Of a DNA stretch of 64,000 bases, positions 8,346 through 17,657 are shown in pieces; position 1 is the stretch's first letter; each line of letters opens with the position of its first letter. Origin of the DNA: Ensifer sesbaniae (GTDB taxonomy: Bacteria > Pseudomonadota > Alphaproteobacteria > Rhizobiales > Rhizobiaceae); contig NZ_JABEKU010000001.1 in assembly GCF_013283665.1 (NCBI RefSeq), forward strand, positions 1,054,001 to 1,118,000, in the 5' to 3' direction. The notes beneath the pieces were generated by a model that ran no database searches, was not told the DNA's origin, and saw only the letters and a list, made by a program, of their open reading frames with translations. Position numbers and translations under genes: made by a program.

Positions 8346-8469
8346 CGTGTCCAGAGGGGACTAAAAAGAAGACAGCGCCCACGAAGGTCGCGACCGAAAG
8401 GGCCACTGCCCGCCTCAAGGTGATCCCGGATGTACGGACACCGGGGCGGGTGGTGGCCCTTCCTTTTTC
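8346..8469 (+). ncRNA. Candidate sigma-54-dependent small RNA
   Basis: About 120 nt from the predicted start of the -24/-12 promoter to the T-tract after a long hairpin. It has no good reading frame of its own. The leader has a small GTCC/GGAC stem, an A-rich stretch, then the terminal stem-loop. Alternatively it is the structured 5' leader or an attenuator of mrp. Inference from sequence only. Confidence 0.45.
8398..8469 (+). terminator. Long hairpin plus T-tract upstream of mrp
   Basis: 8398-8414 pairs with 8445-8461: 17 contiguous pairs if two central G-U wobbles are allowed. A nested GGTG/CACC stem lies inside the loop, and the hairpin is followed by CTTCCTTTTTCC. The T-rich tail is on the plus-strand 3' side only, so termination would be rightward. 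Confidence 0.65.
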
Positions 8470-8538
8470 CGTTATGTCGCATTGGCGAAGCGCCCCGCCT
8501 CGACTATCTAAGGGATAACAAAAGAATGAGAGGGCGCG

Positions 8539-9702
8539 ATGCCGGAAGTCACGAAAGAAGTGGTGCTTGAGAAGCTGCGCACGGTGCGTGGCCCGGACAT
8601 GGAAGGCAACATCGTCGATCTCGGGCTCGTGTCTGATGTCTTCATCTCCGATGGCAAGGCCTATTTCTCGATCACCGTGCCGGCCGACCGCGCCAAGGAA
8701 TTGGAGCCGATGCGGGCCGCAGCCGAACGCGTCGTGCGCGACATCCCGGGGATCACGGCGGCAATGGTGGCGTTGACCGCCGACCGCAAGGCGGCGCCTG
8801 CCGGTGCGCCGGTGCAGCGTCCGCAGCCCTCGGCAGCGCCTCATGCCGGCCATTCCCATGCGCAACGTCCCGCCGGTGGCCCGCCGGCCAAGGCCGGCAT
8901 CCCGGGTGTCGGCGCCATCATTGCGGTTGCCTCCGGCAAGGGCGGCGTCGGCAAGTCGACGACCTCGGTCAATCTGGCGCTGGCGCTGAAGGCGAACGGC
9001 CTCAAGGTTGGCCTGCTCGACGCCGACATCTATGGCCCCTCGATGCCGCGCCTCCTGAAGATTTCCGGAAGGCCGCAGCAGATCGAAGGACGCCTCATCC
9101 GTCCGATGGAGAACTATGGCCTCAAGGTCATGTCGATGGGCTTCCTCGTCGACGAGGAAGTGGCGATGATCTGGCGCGGGCCGATGATCCAGTCGGCCCT
9201 GCTGCAGATGCTGCGCGAAGTCGCCTGGGGCGATCTGGATGTGCTGGTCGTCGACATGCCGCCTGGCACCGGGGACGCCCAGCTCACCATGGCGCAGCAG
9301 GTGCCGCTCGCCGGCGCCGTCATCGTCTCGACGCCGCAGGACCTGGCGCTGGTCGATGCCCGCAAGGGCCTTACCATGTTCCGCAAGGTGGAGGTTCCGG
9401 TTCTCGGCATCGTCGAGAACATGAGCTATTTCATCGCGCCCGACACCGGCAAACGCTACGATATCTTCGGCCATGGCGGTGCCCGCAAGGAAGCCGAGCG
9501 CATCGGCGTCCCATTCCTTGGCGAAGTGCCGCTGACCATGGGAATTCGCGAAACATCGGATGCCGGGACGCCGCTCGTCGCGTCCGACCCGACCGGCGAA
9601 GTCGCTCGCATCTATCGCGATATCGCGACCAAGGTCTGGGACCAGATATCCGCCACGCAGCAGGACAAGAGCCGCGCAGCGCCGACCATCGTCTTCGAGT
9701 GA
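8539..9702 (+). CDS. mrp: Mrp/ApbC-type P-loop Fe-S cluster carrier
   Basis: 387 aa. An N-terminal MIP18/DUF59 domain (1-80) and a Pro/His-rich linker (85-120) precede a ParA-like ATPase with Walker A GKGGVGKS (133-140) and DADIYGPSMPRLL. The C-terminal signature NMSYF...DIFGHGG is present, but the usual CxxC between these blocks reads IAPDTG (299-304), so the cluster-bridging cysteines are missing. Role by homology: assembly or transfer of Fe-S clusters in the cytosol. Good Shine-Dalgarno (GAGAGGG). Confidence 0.9.
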   Translation: MPEVTKEVVLEKLRTVRGPDMEGNIVDLGLVSDVFISDGKAYFSITVPADRAKELEPMRAAAERVVRDIPGITAAMVALTADRKAAPAGAPVQRPQPSAAPHAGHSHAQRPAGGPPAKAGIPGVGAIIAVASGKGGVGKSTTSVNLALALKANGLKVGLLDADIYGPSMPRLLKISGRPQQIEGRLIRPMENYGLKVMSMGFLVDEEVAMIWRGPMIQSALLQMLREVAWGDLDVLVVDMPPGTGDAQLTMAQQVPLAGAVIVSTPQDLALVDARKGLTMFRKVEVPVLGIVENMSYFIAPDTGKRYDIFGHGGARKEAERIGVPFLGEVPLTMGIRETSDAGTPLVASDPTGEVARIYRDIATKVWDQISATQQDKSRAAPTIVFE

Positions 9703-10250
9703 CGGATTGCGGCGAGGTCGGCCGGTCCTTCCCGACCGCGGTTCTCTCGGGCTCGGCGCGGGCCGCAATTCAAGGTGCTACTGCGACTTTGCATGTCAGC
9801 CATGACGTCACGCCGGGCGCCGAATCGTTTTGCCCTTGATTCGATTTTGATTTAAGCAAACATGCGGTAGGGTGGAGCCGATATGGCGGCACACGCCCCG
9901 TGTGCCGGATTGCAAGGGGGCATTGATTTTGCGTTTGCGTTGCGCCATATGCCTTGCCGCACTTGCGAAGGTGCCCAACTTGTCGCCCTCTCGCCGGAGA
10001 TTTTGGCCTCGCGCGATGACTGAGTTGAAGACTTTGTCCTGACTGGCGGAACTCTCCATCCGATGGATCTCTATTGTGGGTATTTTGTGGCGCACGACCT
10101 TTCGCCTTCGCGGTTCGGCACACTGCATGAATCCTCAAATCGGAATGGATTCAAGGATGAAAATTTGACGCCGCTCACTGTGCTACGGCGACGTTTGAGC
10201 ATGTTGGCTGACGGGCGGCGCTGTCAGGTTCGCATCACGAGGACGGTCGC
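9703..10250. other. Gene-free stretch between mrp and corA
   Basis: 548 bases. A wide inverted repeat (ATTGCGGC at 9706-9713 with GCCGCAAT at 9762-9769, and an inner GGTCGG/CCGACC) follows mrp and may end its transcript, though there is no T-run. The middle is AT-richer (about 9825-9870) and could hold promoters. I see no supported coding sequence; frames on either strand lack family resemblance. Confidence 0.5.
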
Positions 10251-11228
10251 ATGATCACCGGCTATTGCGCCGATGGGACTACCGTCGTCCTGGCGTCGGC
10301 AGAACCACCCGAGAAATTGCGTCCCGATATCATCTGGCTGGATCTGTTCGAGCCCAGCAAGGCAGAAGACCTGATGATGGAGAAGCTTCTCGGCATTTCC
10401 ATTCCGACGCGCGACGATCTGAAGGATATCGAACCTTCGAGCCGCCTCTATGTCGAAGACGATGCCGTGTTCATGACGGCGTCGCTGGTGTTCCGTTCGG
10501 ATACGGAGGTGCCTGGCCTGACGGATGTCGGCTTCATCCTGTCCGGTGGCCGGCTTGTGACCATCCGCTACGCCGAGCCCCGGTCCTTTACCCTCTTCAA
10601 GACATCGATGCATCGCTTCCCGGGCGGTTGCCGCGACGGAGCGGTCGTCCTGACCCGGCTTCTGGAAACGATCGCCGACCGGACCGCCGAGATTCTCGAA
10701 CAGGCGGTCACGAAGATCGACGACCTGTCGATCGACGTCTTCAGCGACAAGGCGGCAGGCAAGCGCCGGCCGCCGCATTATCTCGAAGCGCGCTTGCGCG
10801 ATGTCGCCGGCCATCATCGCCTTGTCGCCAAGACTCGCGACAGCCTCGCCTCGCTCTCGCGCTTGCTGACCTTCGTCTACACCGTTCCCGTCGTGCAGGA
10901 AGACAAGGACACGCGCGAACTCTGCCGTTCGATCTCACGCGATATCCAGTCGCTTTCCGAACACGCAAGTTTCATTTCCGGCAATATCACCTTCCTGCTC
11001 GATGCGTCGCTGGGCCTGATCAACGTCGAGCAGAACGCCATCATCAAGATTTTCTCGATCGCATCGGTCGTCCTCTTGCCGCCGACCCTGGTCGCCTCGG
11101 TCTACGGCATGAACTTCCGTGTCATGCCCGAACTGGAGTGGCAGCTCGGCTATCCCTGGGCGCTTGCAGCAATGGTAGTATCGGCTGTGATCCCCTTCTT
11201 CTTTTTCCGCTGGAAAGGCTGGCTTTGA
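10251..11228 (+). CDS. corA: CorA-family divalent cation transporter
   Basis: 325 aa, normal CorA size. A soluble N-terminal domain is followed by a long helical region and two C-terminal membrane segments (about 262-285 and 298-320), with the selectivity motif YGMNF between them. Pentameric inner-membrane channel for Mg2+ or a related ion. It lies 16 bases upstream of kup, so the two are probably co-transcribed. A second, more ZntB-like family member occurs at 59992-60981. Confidence 0.87.
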   Translation: MITGYCADGTTVVLASAEPPEKLRPDIIWLDLFEPSKAEDLMMEKLLGISIPTRDDLKDIEPSSRLYVEDDAVFMTASLVFRSDTEVPGLTDVGFILSGGRLVTIRYAEPRSFTLFKTSMHRFPGGCRDGAVVLTRLLETIADRTAEILEQAVTKIDDLSIDVFSDKAAGKRRPPHYLEARLRDVAGHHRLVAKTRDSLASLSRLLTFVYTVPVVQEDKDTRELCRSISRDIQSLSEHASFISGNITFLLDASLGLINVEQNAIIKIFSIASVVLLPPTLVASVYGMNFRVMPELEWQLGYPWALAAMVVSAVIPFFFFRWKGWL

Positions 11229-11244
11229 TGGCCAGTAGGTTTGC

Positions 11245-13143
11245 ATGACCCAACCGCATGCCCCCTCCCACGAGCCGAAGGATCTGCGTCGCTTGCTGAT
11301 CCTCGGGCTTGGCTCGATCGGTGTCGTCTATGGCGATATCGGCACCAGCCCGCTCTATGCCTTTCGCGAAGCGCTGCGCCCGGTTTCCCACGACGGCGTG
11401 ACCGACGTGGAGATCATCGGCCTGATCTCGCTGATGATCTGGACGCTGACGATCATCGTCACGATCAAATACGTGCTGTTCCTGCTGCGCGCCGACAACC
11501 AGGGCGAGGGCGGCACGCTGTCGCTGCTCGCCCTTCTGATGAAGTCCGCCAGCGGCCACGCGTCGATCCTCTTCTTCATGGGAATTGCCGGCGCAGCGCT
11601 CTTCATCGGCGATGCGATGATCACGCCGGCCCTGTCGGTTCTTTCGGCCGTCGAAGGTCTGAAGCTGGTGACGCCGGCGCTATCGGAATACGTGGTTCCG
11701 ATTGCGGTGGTCATCCTGCTGCTGCTCTTCGCCGTGCAGTCCAAGGGGACTGCGGCGGTCTCCAACTTCTTCGGGCCGATCACCCTCGTCTGGTTCCTGG
11801 CCATGGGTGCTGTCGGACTGCTCCACATCGCCGATGACATGTCGATCTTCAAGGCGTTCAATCCCTACTATGCCGTGAGCTTCATGCTCACCGAGGGCTA
11901 TGTCGGCATCATCGTTCTGGGCGCCGTTTTCCTGACGGTGACGGGTGCCGAGGCGCTCTACGCCGACCTCGGGCATTTCGGTCGCCGCCCGATCCAGTGG
12001 GCGTGGTTCGTCATCGTCTTCCCGGCGCTGACCCTCAACTACCTTGGCCAGGGTGCCTTCGTACTCAAGAACCCCGAAGGCATGTCCGACCCGTTCTTCC
12101 TGATGTTCCCGAAATGGGCGCTGCTGCCGGCGGTGATCCTTGCGACCGCGGCCACCATTATCGCCAGCCAGGCGGTGATAACCGGCGCCTTTTCGCTGAC
12201 CCGCCAGGCGATCCACCTGGGTTTCCTGCCGCGCATGGCGATCTTCCACACGTCGGAGACGCATACAGGCCAGATCTATCTTCCGAACGTCAACACGCTG
12301 CTGATGTTCGGCGTCATGGCGCTCGTCTTCGTCTTCGGTTCGTCGGAATCGCTCGCCACCGCCTACGGCATTTCGGTCACCGGTGCGATGGTGGTGACGA
12401 CGGTGCTTTCCTTCGAGTTCCTGCGCACGCGCTGGAACTGGTCGGCGGTCTGGGCGGCTGCCGTGCTGCTGCCGCTGTTTGCGCTGGAGTTCATCTTCCT
12501 CGGCGCCAACATGCTAAAGGTCCACGACGGCGGCTACGTGCCGATCATGATCGCCGCCACCTTCATCATCATCATGTGGACTTGGCGGCGCGGAACCGAA
12601 ATCCTGCACGCCAAGACGCGCCATATCGACATTCCATTGGCGAGCTTCATCAAGTCGATCGAGCGCAAGAGCGAGCATGCGCCGGTGGCCGTCCCCGGAA
12701 CGGCCGTGTTCTTGACGAGCGATCCGGAATCGACCCCGGCCGCGCTGCTCCACAACATCAAGCACAATCACGTGCTGCACAATCAGAACTTCATTCTGAC
12801 GATCCGAACCGCCAACACGCCGAAAGTTCCGAAATCCGAGCGGGTGAGCATGCAGCCGCTTTCGGACCGCTTCACGCTGCTCGAGATGCGCTTCGGCTTC
12901 ATGGAAACGCAGAACGTCTCGCAGGCGCTTGGTCTTTTCCGCAAATCGGGTCTGAAGTTCGACATCATGTCGACCTCCTTCTATCTCGGTCGCCGCAAGC
13001 TCGTGCCCGATGCCGAATCCGGCATGCCGCATTGGCAGGACCGGTTGTTCATCGCGCTTGCCAACGCGGCAATCGACCCGTCCGATTATTTCCGCCTGCC
13101 GACCAACCGCGTCGTCGAACTCGGCTCGCACGTCATCATCTGA
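11245..13143 (+). CDS. kup: Kup-type low-affinity potassium uptake protein
   Basis: 632 aa. Twelve or so membrane segments occupy roughly residues 20-440, followed by a cytoplasmic C-terminal domain. The family signature [20 protein letters not shown] is near residue 17, and [10 protein letters not shown] follows. Probably a K+/H+ symporter of the inner membrane. It follows corA closely (one transcript likely). The ATG has only a modest Shine-Dalgarno, and family alignment supports it. Confidence 0.93.
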   Translation: MTQPHAPSHEPKDLRRLLILGLGSIGVVYGDIGTSPLYAFREALRPVSHDGVTDVEIIGLISLMIWTLTIIVTIKYVLFLLRADNQGEGGTLSLLALLMKSASGHASILFFMGIAGAALFIGDAMITPALSVLSAVEGLKLVTPALSEYVVPIAVVILLLLFAVQSKGTAAVSNFFGPITLVWFLAMGAVGLLHIADDMSIFKAFNPYYAVSFMLTEGYVGIIVLGAVFLTVTGAEALYADLGHFGRRPIQWAWFVIVFPALTLNYLGQGAFVLKNPEGMSDPFFLMFPKWALLPAVILATAATIIASQAVITGAFSLTRQAIHLGFLPRMAIFHTSETHTGQIYLPNVNTLLMFGVMALVFVFGSSESLATAYGISVTGAMVVTTVLSFEFLRTRWNWSAVWAAAVLLPLFALEFIFLGANMLKVHDGGYVPIMIAATFIIIMWTWRRGTEILHAKTRHIDIPLASFIKSIERKSEHAPVAVPGTAVFLTSDPESTPAALLHNIKHNHVLHNQNFILTIRTANTPKVPKSERVSMQPLSDRFTLLEMRFGFMETQNVSQALGLFRKSGLKFDIMSTSFYLGRRKLVPDAESGMPHWQDRLFIALANAAIDPSDYFRLPTNRVVELGSHVII

Positions 13144-13150
13144 TCCTTTT

Positions 13151-13184
13151 GCCCCTCCCGGGTGAACCAGGCAGGGGGGCTTTG
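13151..13184 (+). terminator. Possible terminator after kup
   Basis: GCCCC at 13151-13155 can pair with GGGGC at 13176-13180, followed by TTTG. Short stem and long loop, so weak. The rest of the 13144-13437 gap shows no gene. Confidence 0.35.
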
Positions 13185-13440
13185 CCTGCGCAGAGCGATA
13201 AAGCGGAGCCGTTCCCGCCCGGGGCGGCTCCACTCGCTTTCTGAGCACATGTCCTTCGGCGTAGCGGCATTAACCAAACATCAAGGTTAATGCTTCATTT
13301 TCAAGGCTCGAACGAAGCGGCTCCGGCGGGGTGCCCGGCCGCCTCATTGTCTTAGCTTCCCGCGCGGAATCTCCGACGCTGGCTTCTCGCCGGCGCGGGC
13401 GGAGCCGTGCCGTCAGTCAAGCGTTGCGTGGAGTCGGTTG

Positions 13441-14616
13441 GTGCGTAAGAGTCGGAACCTGCGTCAAAAGTCTCGCCTGAACGTGTCCACGTGGATGGCG
13501 CCTGCAATCATCGGCCTCACGCTCTATCTCGGCTTCCCCTCCGTCGCCGCCTATGCGGACCTCGCGACCTTCCTGTCCGGCATCAATCGCGGCGGCGAAC
13601 GCTGGCGCATGTACATGACGCCGTCGCCGGCGGGTTCGATCCACGAAGTCGAGATGGTCTTCGCCGATCCGATCACGACGGGCGCGCTCGATGGCGGCGC
13701 CGGCATCGACATGCCCGATGGCAGCCGCGTCGCACTCACTTCCGAGACCAAACACTCCGGCACGCCCGACGAGGAACGCATCAATCGTCGCGACAAGAAG
13801 GGACGCATCGTCGCGGTCACGCCGGTGACGCCGCCGAAGGATTTCACCGCCGGCTCCATCCTGCAGCGCACGAGTTCCCTGACGGAGCCGCGCTTCGAGG
13901 AGGGCGAGAAGATGGTCTTCGCCAAGTCACGCATCAAGGGCAAGGAGATCGAGATCGCCACGGCCTTCTATAGGAAGAAGCCACCAAAGGCGGATCCCGG
14001 CGTTTCGCCCATGCTGGCCAAGCTCGTGACCAACGACAAGCCCGACATTCTTGCGACTGCCTACGTCCGGCCCGAGCCGGACTATGCGCGTGAATCGCCC
14101 TTCGACTCGATCCTGCGCGAAGACAAGAACGCGGGTCGCTTCATTCCCGAAATCTCACCCGACGATCATGCCTGGGCAGCAACCGTGCTGCCGCCGACGG
14201 TCTTCAGCAAGGAAGAGCAGACCTGCCTTGCCGAAGGCATCTATTTCGAAGCGCGCAGCGAGTCGCTCAAGGGTCAGGCAGCCGTCGCGCAGGTGATTCT
14301 CAACCGTGTCCGCAATCCGACCTACCCGAAGACCATCTGCGGCGTCGTCTATCAGAACAAGGCCTGGCGCAATCGCTGCCAGTTTTCCTTCGCCTGCGAC
14401 ATGATCCGCGACCTGATCTATTCCCGCTCGCACTGGAAGATGGCCAAGGAAGTCGCGATGGCTGTCACGGCCGGCAAGATCTGGCTGCCGGAAGTGGGGT
14501 CGGCCACCCATTACCATGCGACCTACGTCAATCCGCCGTGGGCAAAGACGATGAAGCGGGTCGGCAAGATCGGCATGCACGTCTTCTACCGGACCTATGG
14601 TGGCGGCTGGAGCTGA
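13441..14616 (+). CDS. SleB-type cell wall hydrolase
   Basis: About 391 aa. An N-terminal membrane/signal segment (residues 18-40) and a long unconserved region precede a C-terminal Hydrolase_2 (SleB) domain from about residue 262. Its signature includes the catalytic Glu in LAEGIYFEARSES, GQAAVAQVILNRV, CGVVYQN, CQFSFACD and THYHATYVNPPWA. Probably a periplasmic lytic transglycosylase-like enzyme acting on peptidoglycan. The start is GTG (13441), or TTG one codon earlier; GGAG lies 8 bases before the GTG. Confidence 0.83.
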   Translation: MRKSRNLRQKSRLNVSTWMAPAIIGLTLYLGFPSVAAYADLATFLSGINRGGERWRMYMTPSPAGSIHEVEMVFADPITTGALDGGAGIDMPDGSRVALTSETKHSGTPDEERINRRDKKGRIVAVTPVTPPKDFTAGSILQRTSSLTEPRFEEGEKMVFAKSRIKGKEIEIATAFYRKKPPKADPGVSPMLAKLVTNDKPDILATAYVRPEPDYARESPFDSILREDKNAGRFIPEISPDDHAWAATVLPPTVFSKEEQTCLAEGIYFEARSESLKGQAAVAQVILNRVRNPTYPKTICGVVYQNKAWRNRCQFSFACDMIRDLIYSRSHWKMAKEVAMAVTAGKIWLPEVGSATHYHATYVNPPWAKTMKRVGKIGMHVFYRTYGGGWS

Positions 14617-14775
14617 CCGGCGCCGGACTCGATTCCGCCGTCTTTTTCTGTCTGGCCATAGAGCGGAGAATCCGGCCGGCAGAGCGCAGGAATCCTGCGG
14701 CAACCTTGTCGCGGATCAAGCTTTTTGCCTCTAACCATTTGAATTATCGTAATAATATTGTCCACGCCCAAGCAG

Positions 14776-14798
14776 CCCGCATGCCTTGACTATGCGGG
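14776..14798. other. Inverted repeat upstream of the atp operon
   Basis: CCCGCAT (14776-14782) and ATGCGGG (14792-14798) form a 7-bp stem. The right arm overlaps the -35/spacer of the atp promoter, so it may be an operator as well as a terminator for transcription entering from the left. Confidence 0.4.
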
Positions 14799-14814
14799 TG
14801 CCTAAAACTATGTT
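14786..14814 (+). promoter_or_regulatory. Sigma-70 type promoter of the atpI operon
   Basis: TTGACT at 14786-14791 and TATGTT at 14809-14814 with the optimal 17-base spacing, about 100 bases upstream of atpI. This is the best housekeeping promoter match in the gap 14617-14917, which otherwise holds no gene. Confidence 0.65.
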
Positions 14815-14917
14815 GCGCGCGACTTCAAATGGGGCCGAAACGTGGCTTGAATGATGGCCTATTGTATGACCGAAATCGCGGTCTGAGACCCGATTAGGAC
14901 GGCAAGGGAGCGGCCAC

Positions 14918-15277
14918 GTGGCGGAGAAACCTGAAGAAAGTCTGGAAGCGCGGCTGAAGCAGCTCGGCGAGAAGATTGAGGCAAAGAAGCCTCATGCGCC
15001 TGATGCAGCAGAGGCCCGTGCTGCCGACAGCCGCAAGGGCTATGCGGCGGCGATGAAGCTCTCGAGCGAATTCATCGCCGGTATCGTTGTCGGGGCGTTT
15101 CTGGGCTATCTTTTGGACCACTTTGCGGGTACAGGGCCGTGGGGCATGATCGTCTTCCTGCTTCTTGGCTTCTGCGCCGGCGTGCTGAATGTGCTGCGCT
15201 CGGCCGGTATGGTGGCGACACCGGAAGCCGGAAGAGATGGCTCTGGGAATGACAAGAAGGACGGAGACGCCCACTGA
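14918..15277 (+). CDS. atpI: F0F1 ATP synthase accessory protein AtpI
   Basis: 119 aa. A charged N-terminus is followed by two membrane helices (about 50-70 and 76-95) of the AtpI/gene 1 family, a factor for c-ring assembly in the inner membrane. GTG start with Shine-Dalgarno AAGGGAG. First gene of the F0 operon; atpB follows after 60 bases. Confidence 0.88.
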   Translation: MAEKPEESLEARLKQLGEKIEAKKPHAPDAAEARAADSRKGYAAAMKLSSEFIAGIVVGAFLGYLLDHFAGTGPWGMIVFLLLGFCAGVLNVLRSAGMVATPEAGRDGSGNDKKDGDAH

Positions 15278-15337
15278 GGCGTTGTCCCGAAGAAAACGGT
15301 TTCCGCTCTCGGGCGGGCAGAACGAAAGAGAAGCGCG

Positions 15338-16090
15338 GTGTCAAACGATCCGACCCACCAGTTCCTGGTCAACAAGATTGTCCCGATCGAGATTGGCGGA
15401 ATTGACTTTTCCTTCACCAATGCGTCGCTGTTCATGGTTGCGACCGTGGGTGCTGCCGCAGGCTTCCTTTATCTGACGACGTCGCAGCGCGGTCTGATCC
15501 CGACCCGCATGCAGTCAGTCTCCGAAATGTCCTATGAATTCATCGCCTCGATGTTGCGCGAAGGCGCCGGCAGCGGCGGCATGAAGTTCTTCCCGATGGT
15601 GTTCTCGCTGTTCATGTTCATCCTGACGGCGAACCTGCTCGGCATGATGCCCTACTTCTTCACGGTCACCAGCCAGATCATCGTTACCTTCGCGCTCGCC
15701 GTCTTCGTGATCGGCACCGTTATTCTCTATGGCTTCTACAAGCACGGTCTCGGCTTCCTGAAGCTCTTCGTGCCGCATGGCGTTCCCGGCGTGCTCTTGC
15801 CGCTCGTCGTCGCGATCGAAATCATCTCGTTCCTTTCCCGCCCCATCAGCCTCTCGGTCCGTCTCTTCGCCAACATGCTGGCCGGCCACATCACGCTGAA
15901 GGTCTTCGCAGGCTTCGTCACCTCGCTGAGCGCACTCGGCGCTCTCGGCATCGGTGGTGCCATCCTGCCGCTCATCATGACCGTCGCCATTACCGGTCTT
16001 GAATTCCTCGTCTGCTTCCTCCAGGCCTATGTCTTCGCGGTACTGACCTGCATGTACCTCAACGACGCTGTCCATCCCGGAAGCCACTAA
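15338..16090 (+). CDS. atpB: ATP synthase F0 subunit a
   Basis: 250 aa, typical for alphaproteobacterial subunit a, with five to six membrane helices. The essential proton-path arginine is R175 in [14 protein letters not shown]. Forms the half-channels against the c-ring. GTG start preceded by a purine-rich AAGAGAAG. Lies between atpI and atpE. Confidence 0.95.
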   Translation: MSNDPTHQFLVNKIVPIEIGGIDFSFTNASLFMVATVGAAAGFLYLTTSQRGLIPTRMQSVSEMSYEFIASMLREGAGSGGMKFFPMVFSLFMFILTANLLGMMPYFFTVTSQIIVTFALAVFVIGTVILYGFYKHGLGFLKLFVPHGVPGVLLPLVVAIEIISFLSRPISLSVRLFANMLAGHITLKVFAGFVTSLSALGALGIGGAILPLIMTVAITGLEFLVCFLQAYVFAVLTCMYLNDAVHPGSH

Positions 16091-16172
16091 GGAATAACAG
16101 TCGCTTGCTTCCGGCCGGCCCTCCGCCGGAAGCGCAATCCTAAGCCGCAACACCATTCGAAGGAGTTCAAAC

Positions 16173-16400
16173 ATGGAAGCGGAAGCAGCAAAGTTCATCG
16201 GCGCAGGTCTCGCTTGCCTCGGCATGGCCGGCACGGCTCTCGGCCTCGGCAACATCTTCGGCAGCTACCTGTCCGGCGCGCTGCGTAACCCGTCGGCTGC
16301 TGACGGCCAGTTCGGCCGCCTCGTATTCGGCTTCGCCGTTACGGAAGCTCTGGGCATCTTCTCGCTGCTCGTAGCCCTGCTCCTCCTCTTCGCCGTCTAA
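16173..16400 (+). CDS. atpE: ATP synthase F0 subunit c
   Basis: 75 aa hairpin of two membrane helices with a glycine-rich first helix ([11 protein letters not shown]), the polar loop ALRNPSA, and the proton-carrying carboxylate E58 in VTEALGIF. Forms the rotor ring. Strong Shine-Dalgarno (AAGGAG) fits the high expression needed for a multicopy subunit. Confidence 0.97.
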   Translation: MEAEAAKFIGAGLACLGMAGTALGLGNIFGSYLSGALRNPSAADGQFGRLVFGFAVTEALGIFSLLVALLLLFAV

Positions 16401-16476
16401 TACCGGCTGGAGTTTCGGCCGCGGCCCGTCAAAAGGCCGCGGCCGCGCATATTCTTGAGTGCACCTGGAGGTGAGC

Positions 16477-17094
16477 ATGTTTGTGACCGCGGCCTATGCC
16501 CAGCAGTCAACCACCACTGAAGGCGCCGAAGCACACGATGCCGCTGCGGCCGGTGAGGTGCACACCGAAACGGGTGTGGCCCACGAAGGCGAGGCTGGCT
16601 CCGGCGTGTTCCCGCCCTTCGATTCGACTCATTTCGCATCGCAGCTGCTCTGGCTCGCGATCACGTTCGGCCTCTTCTATCTCCTGATGTCGAAGGTCAT
16701 CATTCCGCGCATCGGCGGAATTCTCGAAACCCGTCACGATCGGATCGCTCAGGATCTCGATGAAGCGTCCCGCCTCAAGGGCGAAGCCGACGCGGCCATC
16801 GCCTCCTACGAGCAGGACCTGGCGGCGGCCAAGTCCAAGGGTCACAAGATCGCTGACGACGCCCGCGAATCCGCAAAGGCCAAGGCAACGGCAGACCGCA
16901 CGGCCGTCGAAGCCGATCTCGCCAAGAAGATCTCGGCTGCGGAAGACCGCATCGCCGACATCAAGGCAAAGGCCCTGGCAGACGTCGGCGCCATCGCTGA
17001 GGAAACCGCGACCGCTGTCGTCAAGCAGCTGATCGGTGGAACCGTCACCAAGGCCGAGATCACCGCTGCCGTCAAGGCATCGGCTGGCAACTGA
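16477..17094 (+). CDS. atpG: ATP synthase F0 subunit b'
   Basis: 205 aa from the ATG at 16477, chosen over an upstream in-frame GTG because GGAGGTGAGC lies directly before it. An N-terminal extension (residues 1-45), one membrane helix (about 50-70) and a long Ala/Lys/Glu-rich coiled coil make it the b' peripheral-stalk subunit of alphaproteobacteria. It pairs with the b subunit encoded 13 bases downstream. The gene is also called atpF2 in rhizobia. Confidence 0.9.
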   Translation: MFVTAAYAQQSTTTEGAEAHDAAAAGEVHTETGVAHEGEAGSGVFPPFDSTHFASQLLWLAITFGLFYLLMSKVIIPRIGGILETRHDRIAQDLDEASRLKGEADAAIASYEQDLAAAKSKGHKIADDARESAKAKATADRTAVEADLAKKISAAEDRIADIKAKALADVGAIAEETATAVVKQLIGGTVTKAEITAAVKASAGN

Positions 17095-17107
17095 GGAGCA
17101 CTGAGCT

Positions 17108-17593
17108 ATGCATCTTGATGCAACTTTCTATGCCTTCGTTGGCCTGATCCTGTTCTTCGCCCTGATCGCCTATCTCAAGGTTCCGGGCATGGTCGGCAAG
17201 GCGCTCGACGCCCGCGCCGAAAAGATCGGCAACGAGCTGACCGAGGCGAAGCGTCTGCGCGAAGAAGCACAGAGCCTTGTCGCCGAGTACCAGCGCAAGC
17301 GCAAGGATGCCGAGGCGGAAGCCGCCGGTATCGTCGCTGCCGCTCAGCGCGAGGCCGAAATGCTGACGGCGGAAGCCAAGCAGAAGACCGAGGAATACGT
17401 TGCCCGCCGCACGGCTCTCTCGGAGCAGAAGATCAAGCAGGCCGAAAGCGACGCGATCAACGCCGTCCGCTCCGCTGCCGTCGATCTGGCAATCGCCGCT
17501 GCCGAGAAGGTCGTTGCCGCCAAGGCCGACGCCGGTGCACAGAACGACCTGTTCAAGAAGGCGCTCGGCGAAGTCAAGGCACGCCTGAACTAA
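17108..17593 (+). CDS. atpF: ATP synthase F0 subunit b
   Basis: 161 aa: one N-terminal membrane helix (about 5-25), then a charged coiled coil to the C-terminus (LTEAKRLREEAQSLVAEYQ). Peripheral stalk subunit. Last gene of the F0 operon; the F1 genes are not in this window, as is usual in rhizobia. The terminator that should follow is split by an insertion sequence 27 bases after the stop codon. Confidence 0.93.
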   Translation: MHLDATFYAFVGLILFFALIAYLKVPGMVGKALDARAEKIGNELTEAKRLREEAQSLVAEYQRKRKDAEAEAAGIVAAAQREAEMLTAEAKQKTEEYVARRTALSEQKIKQAESDAINAVRSAAVDLAIAAAEKVVAAKADAGAQNDLFKKALGEVKARLN

Positions 17594-17619
17594 GCCTCGG
17601 CCCATTCCCGATTGAAGAG

Positions 17620-17630
17620 AGCCCCGCCCC
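17620..17630 (+). terminator. Left half of the atp terminator, interrupted
   Basis: AGCCCCGC at 17620-17627 plus the CCC at 17628-17630. Joined to 19074-19083 (GT then GCGGGGCT) with the intervening element removed, it forms a perfect 8-bp stem with a 5-base loop followed by TTCTGTTT, an intrinsic terminator for the atp operon. The insertion lies inside the loop. Confidence 0.75.
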
Positions 17631-17654
17631 TGAACTGACCCCATAAAGTTGGAC
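17631..17654 (+). repeat. IS terminal inverted repeat, left
   Basis: Matches the complement of 19047-19070 at 22 of 24 positions (mismatches at the two bases after TGAACTGACCCC). Confidence 0.93.
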
Positions 17655-17657
17655 GGT

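Larger units (their letters stand above)
7977..8538. other. Gene-free stretch upstream of mrp
   Basis: 562 bases without a convincing long gene. It contains two diverged copies of a hairpin-bearing repeat (8065-8093 and 8215-8244), a possible 26-codon minus-strand frame beginning at 8280, a sigma-54-like promoter (8320-8335) and a long GC-rich hairpin with a T-tract (8398-8469). Each is listed or discussed separately. The mrp ribosome binding site (GAGAGGG) is at the right end. Confidence 0.7.

Noticed and set aside
7973..9768. Long minus-strand frames across mrp and the luxR-mrp gap
   Set aside because: Antisense shadows. The regulatory hairpin and promoter signals in the gap explain the sequence better.
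9808..10128. Minus-strand frame of 106 codons between mrp and corA
   Set aside because: No ribosome binding site or domain, an Arg/Lys-rich random-looking product, and overlapping frames on the same strand of similar quality.
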